Source: Oceanobacillus sojae
GTDB taxonomy: Bacteria; Bacillota; Bacilli; Bacillales; Amphibacillaceae
Direction: 5' to 3'
Length of the DNA: 64,000 nucleotides
Assembly (NCBI RefSeq): GCF_007991515.1
Contig: NZ_BJYM01000019.1
Location: 1-64,000 of the forward strand
The position numbers and the translations under genes are program-made. The notes under the pieces are model-generated. The model saw only the letters and a list, made by a program, of their open reading frames with translations. It did no database searches and had not been told where the DNA came from. This document shows, piece after piece, positions 8,024 through 16,441 of this stretch. Positions within the stretch are counted from its first letter, which is position 1; each line of letters opens with the position of its first letter.

Positions 8024-8554
8024 GTGAAATTAGGTCTGAACAGTGATGAAGTGAAATTAATGGACTATACACCTGCATGGAACGAAGAATTTATGAGAGT
8101 GAAAGAAGAACTGGCAGAAAAAACAGCCCTTGATGAAAATCGGATTCAGCATATTGGCAGTACAGCGATTAAAGGAATGGCCGCAAAACCAATCATTGAT
8201 ATATTGGTGGGCGTTAACGATCTAAGTAAGGTAGATAAATCCTTATTTAAAGGTTTTAGTAGAGCGGGCTTCTTAAGACTGAAAGCGGAGAGACCGGGAG
8301 AAATTGTATTAGCAAAGTTTACGGATGACACCTATGAAGTAAAAACGCATTTTATTCACTTGGTTGAGTATCAAAAGGAGCTATGGAATAATCTAATTTT
8401 CTTTAGGGATTATTTAAATTCAAATGAGGCTGCAAGAAAACAGTATTTAGAGATAAAGTTGGAGTATCTTAAGAATTCTTCTATAGGAGTCAATGAATAT
8501 ACTGATTTCAAAGAGGAATTTGTTAAAGATATTTTTAAAAAGAGAACAGATTAA
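8024..8554 (+). CDS. GrpB/UPF0157 family nucleotidyltransferase-like protein
   Basis: 176 residues. The family signature is clear: the early YTPAWNEEFMRVKEEL segment, IQHIGSTAIKGMAAKPIIDI (about residues 43-62, a nucleotidyltransferase-like GS-x-A plus acidic residue), and a conserved THFIHLVEY. GrpB proteins have a polymerase-beta-like nucleotidyltransferase fold but no firmly established substrate. Start chosen is GTG 8024, 7 nt after AGAGGTG; a GTG at 8015 overlaps that ribosome site. It stands alone, with a strong terminator after it. Confidence 0.85.
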   Translation: MKLGLNSDEVKLMDYTPAWNEEFMRVKEELAEKTALDENRIQHIGSTAIKGMAAKPIIDILVGVNDLSKVDKSLFKGFSRAGFLRLKAERPGEIVLAKFTDDTYEVKTHFIHLVEYQKELWNNLIFFRDYLNSNEAARKQYLEIKLEYLKNSSIGVNEYTDFKEEFVKDIFKKRTD

Positions 8555-8610
8555 ATCTTAATAAAGATGCTTGGCAGTTATCCTATTATCACCTTAAATG
8601 TAAATAAAGA

Positions 8611-8646
8611 AAAAAATCCAACTATATTCGTAGTTGGATTTTTTTA
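8611..8646. terminator. Bidirectional terminator between convergent genes
   Basis: AAAAAATCCAACTA and TAGTTGGATTTTTT form a perfect stem with a 6-nt loop and T-runs on both strands. It serves the GrpB-like gene and the opposite-strand aminopeptidase gene. Confidence 0.9.
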
Positions 8647-8667
8647 ATAGTCAAATCGACAAACGAA

Positions 8668-9906
8668 TTAAACCCATGCGCCTTTTCTAAAAACAGGAAC
8701 ACGGCTGCCATCTTCTTTAATACCGTCAATATCCATTTGATTCGAACCGATCATAAAGTCAACATGAGTAGTCGAACGGTTAAGACCTGCTTCTTTTAGC
8801 TCTTCTTCTGTCATATCTGTTCCGCCGATTAAGCTGAACGCATATGCAGAACCCAGTGCTAAATGATTCGAAGCATTTTCATCAAATAATGTATTAAAGA
8901 AAGTTAATCCAGATTGAGAAATAGGGGAGGCATCAGGAACTAACGCAACCTCTCCTAAACGGGAAGCACCTTCATCCTGCTGGATTAATTTTTGAATAAC
9001 CTCTTCGCCTTTTTCAGCGGTAACCTTGGTTACTTTCCCATTTTTAAAATGGAATTCCATCCCTTCAATGACAGAACCGGCATAGCTTAATGGCTTGGTT
9101 GAAACAACAACACCATCTACCCGGTTAGCATCCGGAGCAGTAAATACTTCTTCGGTCGGCATATTGGCGATAAAACGCTCGCCGCGAGAGTTAAAGCTTC
9201 CAGCTCCTTCCCAGCGATGATTTTTCGGCAGGCCGACAGTTAAATCCGTACCTGGAGCAGTGTAATGTAACGCTACAAATTGTTCTTTATTCAACGTTTC
9301 TGCTTTTGTTTCCAGGGTTTTATCTTTTTCTTCCCATGTCTGGATGGCATCGTCATCATATAAATGAACGGCTTTGAAAATAGCATCCCATAATGCATCT
9401 GTCTGTTCATCAGCTGAATTTAATTCAGGAAAGACTTTTGCTGCCCATGCCGGACTGGCAGCTGCTGCTACAATCCAGGAGAGTTTATTTGCCTGTGTTG
9501 CTTGAGCCATTGGCTTAAAGGCTTCACCGGCTGCTTTTTGAGTTGCAGCAATTTTTTCACCATCTAAGCCTTTTAAGGCATCAGGATCATTGGAAACAAC
9601 ATTGATACGGGTAGCACCTTGTTCAACGATGTAATTCATTTCCTCGATTCGGTAATCAGGAATATCTGTTAACGTTTCCGTTGATTGATGTTCAAAACCA
9701 AGTCTCGAAACTTTATCGTCTCCCCATTTAAGAATAACGCGTTTGGCACCTTTTTCATAAGCCGCTTTCGTTATTTTACGTGCTAATGGAGCCTGGTCGA
9801 CATCGATGGATACAACAACAGTGTGTCCTTCCTGTACATTCACTCCGGCAGTTACGATTAATTCAGCGTATTTTTCCAGTAATTGATCAAAATTTTCTAA
9901 AGCCAT
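8668..9906 (-). CDS. M29 family aminopeptidase (AmpS/aminopeptidase T type)
   Basis: 412 residues, the usual length for peptidase family M29, cytosolic dinuclear-metal enzymes that remove N-terminal amino acids from peptides. The metal-binding region is visible: Glu in NMPTEEVF (about residue 251), Glu in RLGEVALV (about 317), His in SNHLALGSAYAF (about 345) and His/Asp in STTHVDFMIGS (about 381-384). The N-terminal domain starts FDQLLEKYAELIVTAGVNVQ, standard for the family. Start ATG follows GGAGG by 11 nt. It is single-gene, with its terminator shared at 8611. Confidence 0.95.
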   Translation of the reverse strand: MALENFDQLLEKYAELIVTAGVNVQEGHTVVVSIDVDQAPLARKITKAAYEKGAKRVILKWGDDKVSRLGFEHQSTETLTDIPDYRIEEMNYIVEQGATRINVVSNDPDALKGLDGEKIAATQKAAGEAFKPMAQATQANKLSWIVAAAASPAWAAKVFPELNSADEQTDALWDAIFKAVHLYDDDAIQTWEEKDKTLETKAETLNKEQFVALHYTAPGTDLTVGLPKNHRWEGAGSFNSRGERFIANMPTEEVFTAPDANRVDGVVVSTKPLSYAGSVIEGMEFHFKNGKVTKVTAEKGEEVIQKLIQQDEGASRLGEVALVPDASPISQSGLTFFNTLFDENASNHLALGSAYAFSLIGGTDMTEEELKEAGLNRSTTHVDFMIGSNQMDIDGIKEDGSRVPVFRKGAWV

Positions 9907-10028
9907 ACGTATTGAGCCTCCTTCTAGATTTGATATCCTTTTTCATAGTAGCATAATCAATTATGAATAACAAAGAAGGGGAGGGAAATATTGGTTGTGT
10001 GATAGATGCCAAAAGAAAGCCCTGCTTT

Positions 10029-11009
10029 TTATTCCATCGCTAAACTTATATTTCCAAATTGATTTCCGGATTGCATTCTCTCCATTGCCCGTTCGATTTC
10101 AATAAGCGGATAAACACTATCCACTACCGGTTTTATGCTGTAATGCGATATAAATTGTATCATTTGTTCGAATTCTACTGCACTTCCCATTGAGGTTCCG
10201 AGGATATTAAATTGTGGATAAAAGAGTGAGCGTAGAGAAAGTGTAATATTGTCACCGGAACTTGCCCCAAAATGAACCAAATTCCCATCCGGTTTTAATA
10301 CATCAAAATATTTGGGAAAGAGTGCTGCCCCTATACTATCTAATATGACATCAAATTTATCTTCTCTCAGCTCAGTCTTCCAATCACTCTCTGTCGGGAG
10401 AAGCTGGTCTGCTCCGAGAGCTTTGGCTTTATGAAGCTTAGCTTTATCGCGTGAAGTAACACTTACCTTTGTACCAATTGCTTTGGCGAACAGTAAAGCA
10501 TAGGTTGCTACGCCGCTTCCAATGCCAGGAATAAAAAGATGCTGCCCAGTTTTCAGCTGTCCTTTGGTAAACAGTGCCCGATAAGCAGTAAGAGCTGATA
10601 AAGATAATACGCCTGCTTCGGCCCATGAAAGATAAGCCGGTTTTTTTACGATATTTTTTGAAGAGATCACAATATATTCGGCAAAAGTGCCATTGGATGG
10701 GCTACCCAAGATATGCGGTGTTTCAGGTACATCTTTCAATGCATGCCAATCAAGGCTTGGGTTAATAAGGGCCTCATCATATAGATTAAAACCTGTAACA
10801 TCTTTTCCGAGTTCTGTAATGATTCCCGCACCATCTGATCCCGGGATATAAGATGTTTCTTGGGAACGTTTCTGGTTCATCACAAATAAATCACGACGGT
10901 TTAACCCTGCAGATTTTAATTTGATTTTTACTTCTCCTGGTTCAGGTCTTTTATTCTCCGCTTCCTGATAAGATAATCCTTTTTGACTTTGATAAACGAC
11001 TGCTTTCAT
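10029..11009 (-). CDS. MDR-superfamily zinc-less quinone/alkenal reductase
   Basis: 326 residues of the medium-chain dehydrogenase/reductase superfamily. The N-terminal GroES-like domain contains LKSAGLNRRDLFVM and PGSDGAGIITELG; the Rossmann domain has the nucleotide-binding IPGIGSGVATYALLFAKAIG (about residues 160-180). The zinc-binding Cys/His set is absent, which points to an NADPH-dependent quinone or enone reductase resembling B. subtilis YogA. It is divergent from a LysR regulator gene 175 bp away, the usual arrangement for regulator and target. Start ATG follows AAAGGAG. Confidence 0.85.
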   Translation of the reverse strand: MKAVVYQSQKGLSYQEAENKRPEPGEVKIKLKSAGLNRRDLFVMNQKRSQETSYIPGSDGAGIITELGKDVTGFNLYDEALINPSLDWHALKDVPETPHILGSPSNGTFAEYIVISSKNIVKKPAYLSWAEAGVLSLSALTAYRALFTKGQLKTGQHLFIPGIGSGVATYALLFAKAIGTKVSVTSRDKAKLHKAKALGADQLLPTESDWKTELREDKFDVILDSIGAALFPKYFDVLKPDGNLVHFGASSGDNITLSLRSLFYPQFNILGTSMGSAVEFEQMIQFISHYSIKPVVDSVYPLIEIERAMERMQSGNQFGNISLAME

Positions 11010-11033
11010 AATTTCTCCTTTCTATTCCAATAC

Positions 11034-11174
11034 GTTATGATAACTAAAGGAATAAAACCATTTTTATATTAAATCAAAAACAAATAAACTGCCTGTATAC
11101 TTTGTTTATTGTATAGTGAACATAGAGACGGCGGAAATACAGATTGGTTATAAAAGTCATAATCAATTGTTATG
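11034..11174. promoter_or_regulatory. Divergent control region with two LysR-type dyads
   Basis: GTTATGATAAC (11034-11044) and CATAATCAATTGTTATG (11158-11174) are small dyads at the two ends of the intergenic region, each next to a gene start. They share the half-site GTTAT and are plausible sites for the LysR protein encoded at 11185. Confidence 0.4.
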
Positions 11175-11184
11175 AGGTGATGGA

Positions 11185-12030
11185 ATGAATCAAATTTGGC
11201 TAGAAGCATATATCGCGATTGTTGAGGAAAAAAGCATTACCAGAGCGGCCAATCGTTTAAATATTTCTCAGCCTGCATTAAGCAAACAAGTAAGAAGCTT
11301 AGAAGCAGATGTAAATACAAAATTGCTTACAAGAAGCTCGAAGGGAATTGAACTGACCAAAGCAGGGCAGCATTTTTACCAGCAGGCACAATCCTTGCTG
11401 CAGGAAATGAACAGGACGAGAGAGAAGCTAATGAAAATGCAGCAAACTGATAAACTTACGATTGGCTGTTTGCCAAGTATTTCAACCTCTTTTCTCCCGG
11501 ATGTTATTAATACGGATCATTCTGTTTTTATTCAGAATCATTCAGAAGCGCTTGTCCAGTCAGTAATCAACGAACAGATTGATGCGGCTTTTATCGATGC
11601 TTCTTTTTGGACAAAGGATCTGTTTATAACGGAATTATTTACGGAGAATTATTATGCTGTTATACCTGAGCAGGATATGCCAGTTAAATCACAGATGCTT
11701 GAATGGAAGGATATCAAGAAGTTTCCACTTATTCTGCATACCAGTCCCTGTGATTCCCGGAGTCGAATAATAGATTTTGCAAAGCAATATGGTGATACTC
11801 CTCAGATTGCAAGAGAGGTTCCGTTTGGTGACTTTCTGTATGGGTATGTATTAGCAGGGGAGGGGATTACCATTGTACCGGCATTACTGATTAAAAGTAT
11901 CGAGTACCTGAATGTCCAGCTTATCCCGGTTAAAGATTTGGAGCGTACGATTGCTGTTTGTACCAAGACCGAAGCAAAAAGAAATAGACTTCTATCATTG
12001 CTTGATAAGAGCGTTTTTATCAAGCAATGA
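11185..12030 (+). CDS. LysR-family transcriptional regulator
   Basis: 281 residues. The N-terminal winged HTH is canonical (KSITRAANRLNISQPALSKQ, about residues 17-36), followed by a substrate-binding domain with the motif GEGITIVPALLIKS (about 233-246). It probably controls the divergent quinone reductase gene at 11009. Start ATG at 11185 follows GAGGTGATGG. The last codons are part of a perfect 20-bp hairpin (see 11989), an unusual feature. The effector is unknown. Confidence 0.9.
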   Translation: MNQIWLEAYIAIVEEKSITRAANRLNISQPALSKQVRSLEADVNTKLLTRSSKGIELTKAGQHFYQQAQSLLQEMNRTREKLMKMQQTDKLTIGCLPSISTSFLPDVINTDHSVFIQNHSEALVQSVINEQIDAAFIDASFWTKDLFITELFTENYYAVIPEQDMPVKSQMLEWKDIKKFPLILHTSPCDSRSRIIDFAKQYGDTPQIAREVPFGDFLYGYVLAGEGITIVPALLIKSIEYLNVQLIPVKDLERTIAVCTKTEAKRNRLLSLLDKSVFIKQ

Positions 12031-12036
12031 TAGAAG
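11989..12036 (+). terminator. 20-bp perfect hairpin overlapping the end of the LysR gene
   Basis: Arms of 20 bp (CTTCTATCATTGCTTGATAA and its exact complement) enclose an 8-nt loop. The stem spans the last 14 codons and the stop codon. There is no T-run, so it may be a stability or transcription-pausing structure rather than a classical terminator. Confidence 0.55.
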
Positions 12037-12089
12037 CATTTGATAGTGTGATTTCTCATATCGATATTATCAGAAAGTTTCTGTCGTAA

Positions 12090-12107
12090 TTGCGAGAAAA
12101 CTCGCAA
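12090..12107. terminator. Small GC-rich hairpin between convergent genes
   Basis: TTGCGAG-AAAA-CTCGCAA is a perfect 7-bp stem with a tetraloop between the ends of the LysR gene and the dehydrogenase gene. No T-run is adjacent. Confidence 0.4.
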
Positions 12108-12185
12108 CTGATAGTGCAATGAGATTCCATATTGGCAGTTTTGCAGTATAGAATGCTTCTTGCCCATCTGATCTATCCGATTTAC

Positions 12186-13064
12186 TCACCTATTTATGCC
12201 AACCAAACCGGAAGCCGCCATATCCTTATCACCATGTCCTTGATCAAGTGCACGTTGAAATCTTTGTTGGCCGGCACGTGTAATATCCACCTGCAATGCT
12301 TGCTTTTCCGCAGCGGATACTACTAATCCAGCATCCTTTACGGCATTTGCAATTGAAAAGCTTGTTGTATAATCATCCGTCAATATGGATTGTGCTTTTT
12401 GCTGGAAATAAGCATTATCCATCGGTCCGCCGGTTACAACATCCACAACCAAATTCGGGTCAATGCCCAGTTCCTTTGCAAGGCTAAGGCTCTCGGCAAC
12501 ACCATGTGTCAAAGCGAAGACCCAGCTGTTTAGTGCTAATTTTAACCGGCTGCTTGCTCCCGGTTGTTCGGAAACCCACACGGTATGTTTTCCAATTGCT
12601 TCAAAGATTGGTTCAACTGCCTGTCTATGGGATATTGATCCAGAAGCAAGAATAATAAGCTGACCTTGTTCTGCCGGCTGTTTTGTCCCTTGTACAGGAG
12701 CATCAAAAAAGATTAGCTCGTATTGTTTAGCGAAGGCTGTTAATGCATCAATATCCAGCCCGACCGTACTCATCTGAATCCAAATGGTTCCTTCTGATAA
12801 GCATTCTTTTAAAGATTGCATGACTTCCAATATCACCGGACCATCTTTTAAAAGACTTATAATGACATCTGTATCCTGAACGGCTTCCAGCGGAGAATCA
12901 CATACAGTAACTCCAACCGTTTGAAGCATTTTGGCTTTTGAACGTGTACGGTTCCAAACGCATACCTCAAAACCGCTTTTCTGCAGATTTTTAGCTACAG
13001 CTGTTCCAATAATTCCTGTACCAAGTACGGTTATTGTTTTTACTTCTGATTTCAAATTACTCAT
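12186..13064 (-). CDS. Beta-hydroxyacid (3-hydroxyisobutyrate/6-phosphogluconate-like) dehydrogenase
   Basis: 292 residues of the beta-hydroxyacid dehydrogenase family. The N-terminal Rossmann motif is VLGTGIIGTAVAKNL (about residues 13-27); the substrate loop is FFDAPVQGTKQPAEQGQL (about 116-133), and the catalytic Lys lies in SSRLKLALNSWV (about 174). The NADP-type NRTRSK follows the second strand. Relatives reduce or oxidise 3-hydroxy acids, and some are imine reductases, so the substrate is open. A palindrome TTGTATCGATACAA lies 76 bp before its start; the same site recurs near three neighbouring genes, so it probably belongs to the MocR regulon. Start ATG follows AGGAGG. Confidence 0.85.
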   Translation of the reverse strand: MSNLKSEVKTITVLGTGIIGTAVAKNLQKSGFEVCVWNRTRSKAKMLQTVGVTVCDSPLEAVQDTDVIISLLKDGPVILEVMQSLKECLSEGTIWIQMSTVGLDIDALTAFAKQYELIFFDAPVQGTKQPAEQGQLIILASGSISHRQAVEPIFEAIGKHTVWVSEQPGASSRLKLALNSWVFALTHGVAESLSLAKELGIDPNLVVDVVTGGPMDNAYFQQKAQSILTDDYTTSFSIANAVKDAGLVVSAAEKQALQVDITRAGQQRFQRALDQGHGDKDMAASGLVGINR

Positions 13065-13139
13065 CTATATTCCTCCTAATTGGTGTATGAAACTTTATTA
13101 TGATAAGAATTTCATTTTTTTGTGCTAAAAAAATACCCA

Positions 13140-13153
13140 TTGTATCGATACAA
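13140..13153. promoter_or_regulatory. MocR operator copy 1 (TTGTATCGATACAA)
   Basis: A perfect 14-bp palindrome upstream of the reverse-strand dehydrogenase gene. Its 12-bp core TGTATCGATACA occurs twice more, at 14204 and 15624, always next to genes of the same cluster. Confidence 0.75.
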
Positions 13154-13230
13154 AACAGATTGCTGTAAAGAAGGCTAAAATGTTTTTATATAAAATCAGC
13201 ATTTTTTAGGATAGAACTGATTTTTATTTG

Positions 13231-14136
13231 CTATGCTGCTTTTTTATACTTTATTTTCTTTTTCACATTTACCAAAATAACCCCAAAAATAATCACAGCA
13301 GCACCAATAATGTGATAATAATGAAACGGCTCGCTTAGAATCAGTACTCCAGAAAGGATAGTGATCAGCGTAGCAACATTATTAAATACACTGACCTGGA
13401 TTACCGGTAATTTGGAAACAGCATAAATAGACAATAAAGAAGTTCCAAATGTAGACAGGACACCCAAAAATAAGATAGATAATAAATATGGAATCTCTGT
13501 CAGGGAACCGATATATTCCTCGGCAGAACCGCCATTTATAAAGTAGACGGCATTAAAGAACAGAAAACCAATAAACATGATATATATCGTGATTTGAATT
13601 GGTGCGATAGATTTTGTTGCGCTTCTGGACATTACCTGCCAAATCGCCGTTGCCAGAATAGATACGATAATCAGCAGATTGCCAATCAGATGAAAATCAT
13701 AGCCTCCCGAGCTGTTCATCAGCTGCAGGAAAACAACTCCTGCTATACTAAACACAATTCCTATTCCCTGTACTTTCCGGACTTGTTCCTTAAGAAATAT
13801 ACTCGCCAAAAGAACCGTTATAGCCGGGGCGATCGCCTGGATAATTCCAGCTTCCGTCACTGTTGTCTGATCTAGTCCAAGTATCTGACTGCTGAAAAAT
13901 ATAATCGGGTAAAATAATGAAATCACTGCCACGATTAAAACTTCCCTGCGACCCAAACGTAAATGGATTGGTTTTATTGCCAGAAATAAAAGGACACCTA
14001 AAAAGGCAAATGTAAAACGCTGAGCCAATATAAGTAGTTGCCCTTCATATGTCAAAGAAATTTTAACAAACATAAAGGACAACCCAATAATAATGGAAAA
14101 GGCAGCTGCTGCCAGTAATGCTCTATTTTTTCTCAT
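13231..14136 (-). CDS. EamA-family (DMT) membrane exporter
   Basis: 301 residues with about ten hydrophobic helices in two halves, the EamA/RhaT arrangement of the drug/metabolite transporter superfamily. Typical elements are the first-helix AAAFSIIIGLSFMFVKISL and the second-half LLSILFLGVLSTFGTSLL. Relatives export amino acids or small metabolites. It ends in the basic tail KKKIKYKKAA. It is divergent from the MocR-type regulator, with the shared palindrome between them, so the regulator probably controls it. Start ATG follows GGAGGAG. The substrate is unknown. Confidence 0.85.
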   Translation of the reverse strand: MRKNRALLAAAAFSIIIGLSFMFVKISLTYEGQLLILAQRFTFAFLGVLLFLAIKPIHLRLGRREVLIVAVISLFYPIIFFSSQILGLDQTTVTEAGIIQAIAPAITVLLASIFLKEQVRKVQGIGIVFSIAGVVFLQLMNSSGGYDFHLIGNLLIIVSILATAIWQVMSRSATKSIAPIQITIYIMFIGFLFFNAVYFINGGSAEEYIGSLTEIPYLLSILFLGVLSTFGTSLLSIYAVSKLPVIQVSVFNNVATLITILSGVLILSEPFHYYHIIGAAVIIFGVILVNVKKKIKYKKAA

Positions 14137-14203
14137 GGCTTTCTCCTCCTTCTTTTTCAGAATAAAGGAGGCGTGTTTGATAGACGGAATTTCTTTTTAC
14201 AAG

Positions 14204-14215
14204 TGTATCGATACA
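14204..14215. promoter_or_regulatory. MocR operator copy 2 (TGTATCGATACA)
   Basis: The 12-bp palindrome lies between the divergent EamA exporter and the MocR-type regulator, 68 bp and 69 bp from their respective starts, positioned to control both. Confidence 0.75.
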
Positions 14216-14284
14216 AATAAGGCAAAGGAAAACACAGCGAAAATACATTCATGGTAATCTAGTTATAGGGAAAGGAGGACGCTT

Positions 14285-15610
14285 ATGAAGAAATATCAAT
14301 TCATAGCCAATAGAATTCTAGACCACATCGAGCAGGGAGAATATAAAGAGCGCTTGCCGTCTGTACGGAAATTAATGGATACCTTTGAAGTAAGCCAAGT
14401 TACAGTAACTCAGGCATTACAATATTTAACCGATATGAACCGAATTTATGCAAAACCAAATGTAGGTTATTTTATTATTTCCAGAAAAACAGATTCAGTA
14501 GCATGTAAAGGAAAATATGATTTTTCCACTGCCTCTACCTCCTGGACAGATTTTCCATTGGACAGCTATTCGCAATGTCTGGAAGCTGCCGTTCAAAATG
14601 AAAAAACAGAATTATTTACTTATGGTAGAACGACTGGTAATGAAGAGCTGAAGCATTTATTTCAAAAGCTGCTGATGGAGGATCAGATTTTCACAAAAAA
14701 AGACCAGATTATGATTACAAGTGGTACCCAGCAAGCTTTGCATATTTTCGCTTTAATAATGATGACCCGAAAACAAGCCATTCTGATTGAGCAGCCGACC
14801 TATCATCAGATAATCAATCTGGTGGAACGCCTTCACCTGGATTACGTCACATGCTATCGGGATTTGGATAAGATTGATTTAAAAGAATTAGAGAAAACGA
14901 TTAGAATGAAGCGCCCAGGCTATGTTTACTTAATGCCAAGGCTTCATAATCCGCTAGGGACAACAATGAGTGAGCAGGAAAAAAAGAAGCTCTTGGAATT
15001 CGCGGTAAAATATGATTTTTATATCATAGAGGATGATTATTTAGGTGACTTTGAAGGGAACAGCAGCTATAAAACACTTTATGAAATAGATAATGATCAG
15101 CGTGTTATTTATTTAAAAAGCTTTTCTAAAATTATGTTCCCGGGACAACGGCTGGGTATTGCTGTCGTGCCTGAGGAATTCATTGAGTCCTTTCAAAGCT
15201 TTAAAGAAATTATTGATATTCATACGAGTTCTTTAAGTCAGGTTATTATGCAGACATTCATGGAGAGCGGGTTATATGCCCATCATAAAGATAAAATAGT
15301 TTCTAAGCATCAGCATAAAGCAGAAATGCTGCGGCGTGCTTTGAGAACTTATTTTTCCGGATATGAATTTAATGATAACCATCAGATGCATACAGTAATC
15401 AGGCTGCCGAAACAGATTAATATGAACAAGCTCCATGAAGAGTTGACTAAACGTCATGTTTTAGTGGATGACTATAAAACAAATTATATAGCAGGCTATA
15501 AGCAGAACCATAAATTTTTAAAGCTGAATACCACCAGCATTCAGGAGGGAAAGATTGATGCGGGTGTTCAATTAATTTACGAAGCGATAGAGAGCAGCAA
15601 ATATCTGTAA
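14285..15610 (+). CDS. MocR-type regulator (GntR winged helix fused to aminotransferase fold)
   Basis: 441 residues, the usual length for MocR/GabR proteins. Residues 1-70 are a GntR winged helix (ERLPSVRKLMDTFEVSQVTV); the rest is a fold-type I aminotransferase domain used as an effector sensor. The pyridoxal-phosphate Lys is in YLKSFSKIMFPGQRLG (about residue 282); ITSGTQQALHIF, MPRLHNPLGTTM and the cofactor Asp in IIEDDYLGDFEG are also present. Such proteins sense PLP with an amino compound such as GABA, or control PLP synthesis. Three TGTATCGATACA palindromes nearby are its likely operators, giving a regulon of exporter, dehydrogenase, itself and nitroreductase. Start ATG follows AAAGGAGG. 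Confidence 0.9.
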   Translation: MKKYQFIANRILDHIEQGEYKERLPSVRKLMDTFEVSQVTVTQALQYLTDMNRIYAKPNVGYFIISRKTDSVACKGKYDFSTASTSWTDFPLDSYSQCLEAAVQNEKTELFTYGRTTGNEELKHLFQKLLMEDQIFTKKDQIMITSGTQQALHIFALIMMTRKQAILIEQPTYHQIINLVERLHLDYVTCYRDLDKIDLKELEKTIRMKRPGYVYLMPRLHNPLGTTMSEQEKKKLLEFAVKYDFYIIEDDYLGDFEGNSSYKTLYEIDNDQRVIYLKSFSKIMFPGQRLGIAVVPEEFIESFQSFKEIIDIHTSSLSQVIMQTFMESGLYAHHKDKIVSKHQHKAEMLRRALRTYFSGYEFNDNHQMHTVIRLPKQINMNKLHEELTKRHVLVDDYKTNYIAGYKQNHKFLKLNTTSIQEGKIDAGVQLIYEAIESSKYL

Positions 15611-15623
15611 AGGAAGAGCCGTC

Positions 15624-15635
15624 TGTATCGATACA
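15624..15635. promoter_or_regulatory. MocR operator copy 3 (TGTATCGATACA)
   Basis: Identical 12-bp core, placed 14 bp after the regulator's stop and 79 bp before the nitroreductase start. It would put the nitroreductase in the same regulon. Confidence 0.7.
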
Positions 15636-15662
15636 AGATCTTAATATTCCCGCCCAGACAAG

Positions 15663-15713
15663 AATCACTTCTATCATAATGAAGCGTAGCTAATGAGATA
15701 GGAGTGATTTTTT
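15663..15713 (+). terminator. Hairpin plus T-run that contains the nitroreductase ribosome site
   Basis: AATCACTTCTATC (15663-15675) pairs with GATAGGAGTGATT (15697-15709, one G-U) and is followed by a T-run that ends right before the ATG at 15714. The ribosome site AGGAGTG lies inside the 3' arm. It can act as a terminator for the regulator gene, as a translation block, or both. Confidence 0.65.
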
Positions 15714-16322
15714 ATGGATTCAGAAATGATTTTAAAATGGATGCAGGAGAGAAAGAGTGTCCGCAGCTTTACAGAACAGGAGGTGGACACCAGGCTGATA
15801 TTCAAAATTATCGATCATGTAAGACTGGCGCCAAGCGGATTCAATGCGCAGCCATGGAGATTTGTAATAGTGAAAGATAAAAATATGATTCAAAAGCTCT
15901 ACCAATATTCCGGTTATCAAAAGCAATTAAATACAGCTTCCTGCGTAATTGTATTATATAGTGATTTGCTGGATGTGCACGGGAAAGTGGAGGATGTCCT
16001 CCATCCGGAAATGAGCCCGGATAAGAAGAGAAGCGACAAGAAAGCTCTCTTAGAAACACTGGAGGTGGCTCCTGATGTACTGCAATCACAAGGATATATT
16101 GCGCTTGGCTATCTGCTGCTGGCACTCACCGCTTATAGTATATCCAGCGTGCCAATGCTTGGTTTTGATTTGGAAAAGGTAAAAGCAATGCTGAAGATAA
16201 AGGGGAGTATTTTATCCGTGGTGGCGGCAGGGTATGGAGTTGATGAGGGGCATGCTCATCACCGGCTTGCTTTAGATGAGATTGCTCGTTTGTATGAAAG
16301 GGAAGAGAGGAGCTTATTGTAG
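15714..16322 (+). CDS. Nitroreductase-family flavoprotein
   Basis: 202 residues of the FMN-dependent nitroreductase family. Family features are ERKSVRSFTEQEVD near the N-terminus (the RRSxR-type FMN-binding start), HVRLAPSGFNAQPWRFVIV (about residues 36-54) and the later VPMLGFDLEKVKAML. These are cytosolic NAD(P)H oxidoreductases acting on nitro compounds, quinones or flavins. The ribosome site is locked in a hairpin, and the TGTATCGATACA palindrome lies just upstream, so expression is probably controlled by the MocR-type protein and by the leader structure. Confidence 0.9.
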   Translation: MDSEMILKWMQERKSVRSFTEQEVDTRLIFKIIDHVRLAPSGFNAQPWRFVIVKDKNMIQKLYQYSGYQKQLNTASCVIVLYSDLLDVHGKVEDVLHPEMSPDKKRSDKKALLETLEVAPDVLQSQGYIALGYLLLALTAYSISSVPMLGFDLEKVKAMLKIKGSILSVVAAGYGVDEGHAHHRLALDEIARLYEREERSLL

Positions 16323-16364
16323 TATTAACGGGGGCTCTGTTAAGGTTTAATATGATTATTAATA

Positions 16365-16420
16365 TAATACGAATTAGAACCTCCAATTATCTAGAGGTTC
16401 TAATTCGTATTACATTTTTT
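16365..16420. terminator. Strong terminator, 19-bp perfect stem
   Basis: TAATACGAATTAGAACCTC and its exact complement flank a 10-nt loop, followed by ACATTTTTT-like T-rich sequence. It separates the nitroreductase gene from the convergent HAD gene. Confidence 0.85.
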
Positions 16421-16441
16421 CAGTTTAAAGCACAATTTAGC

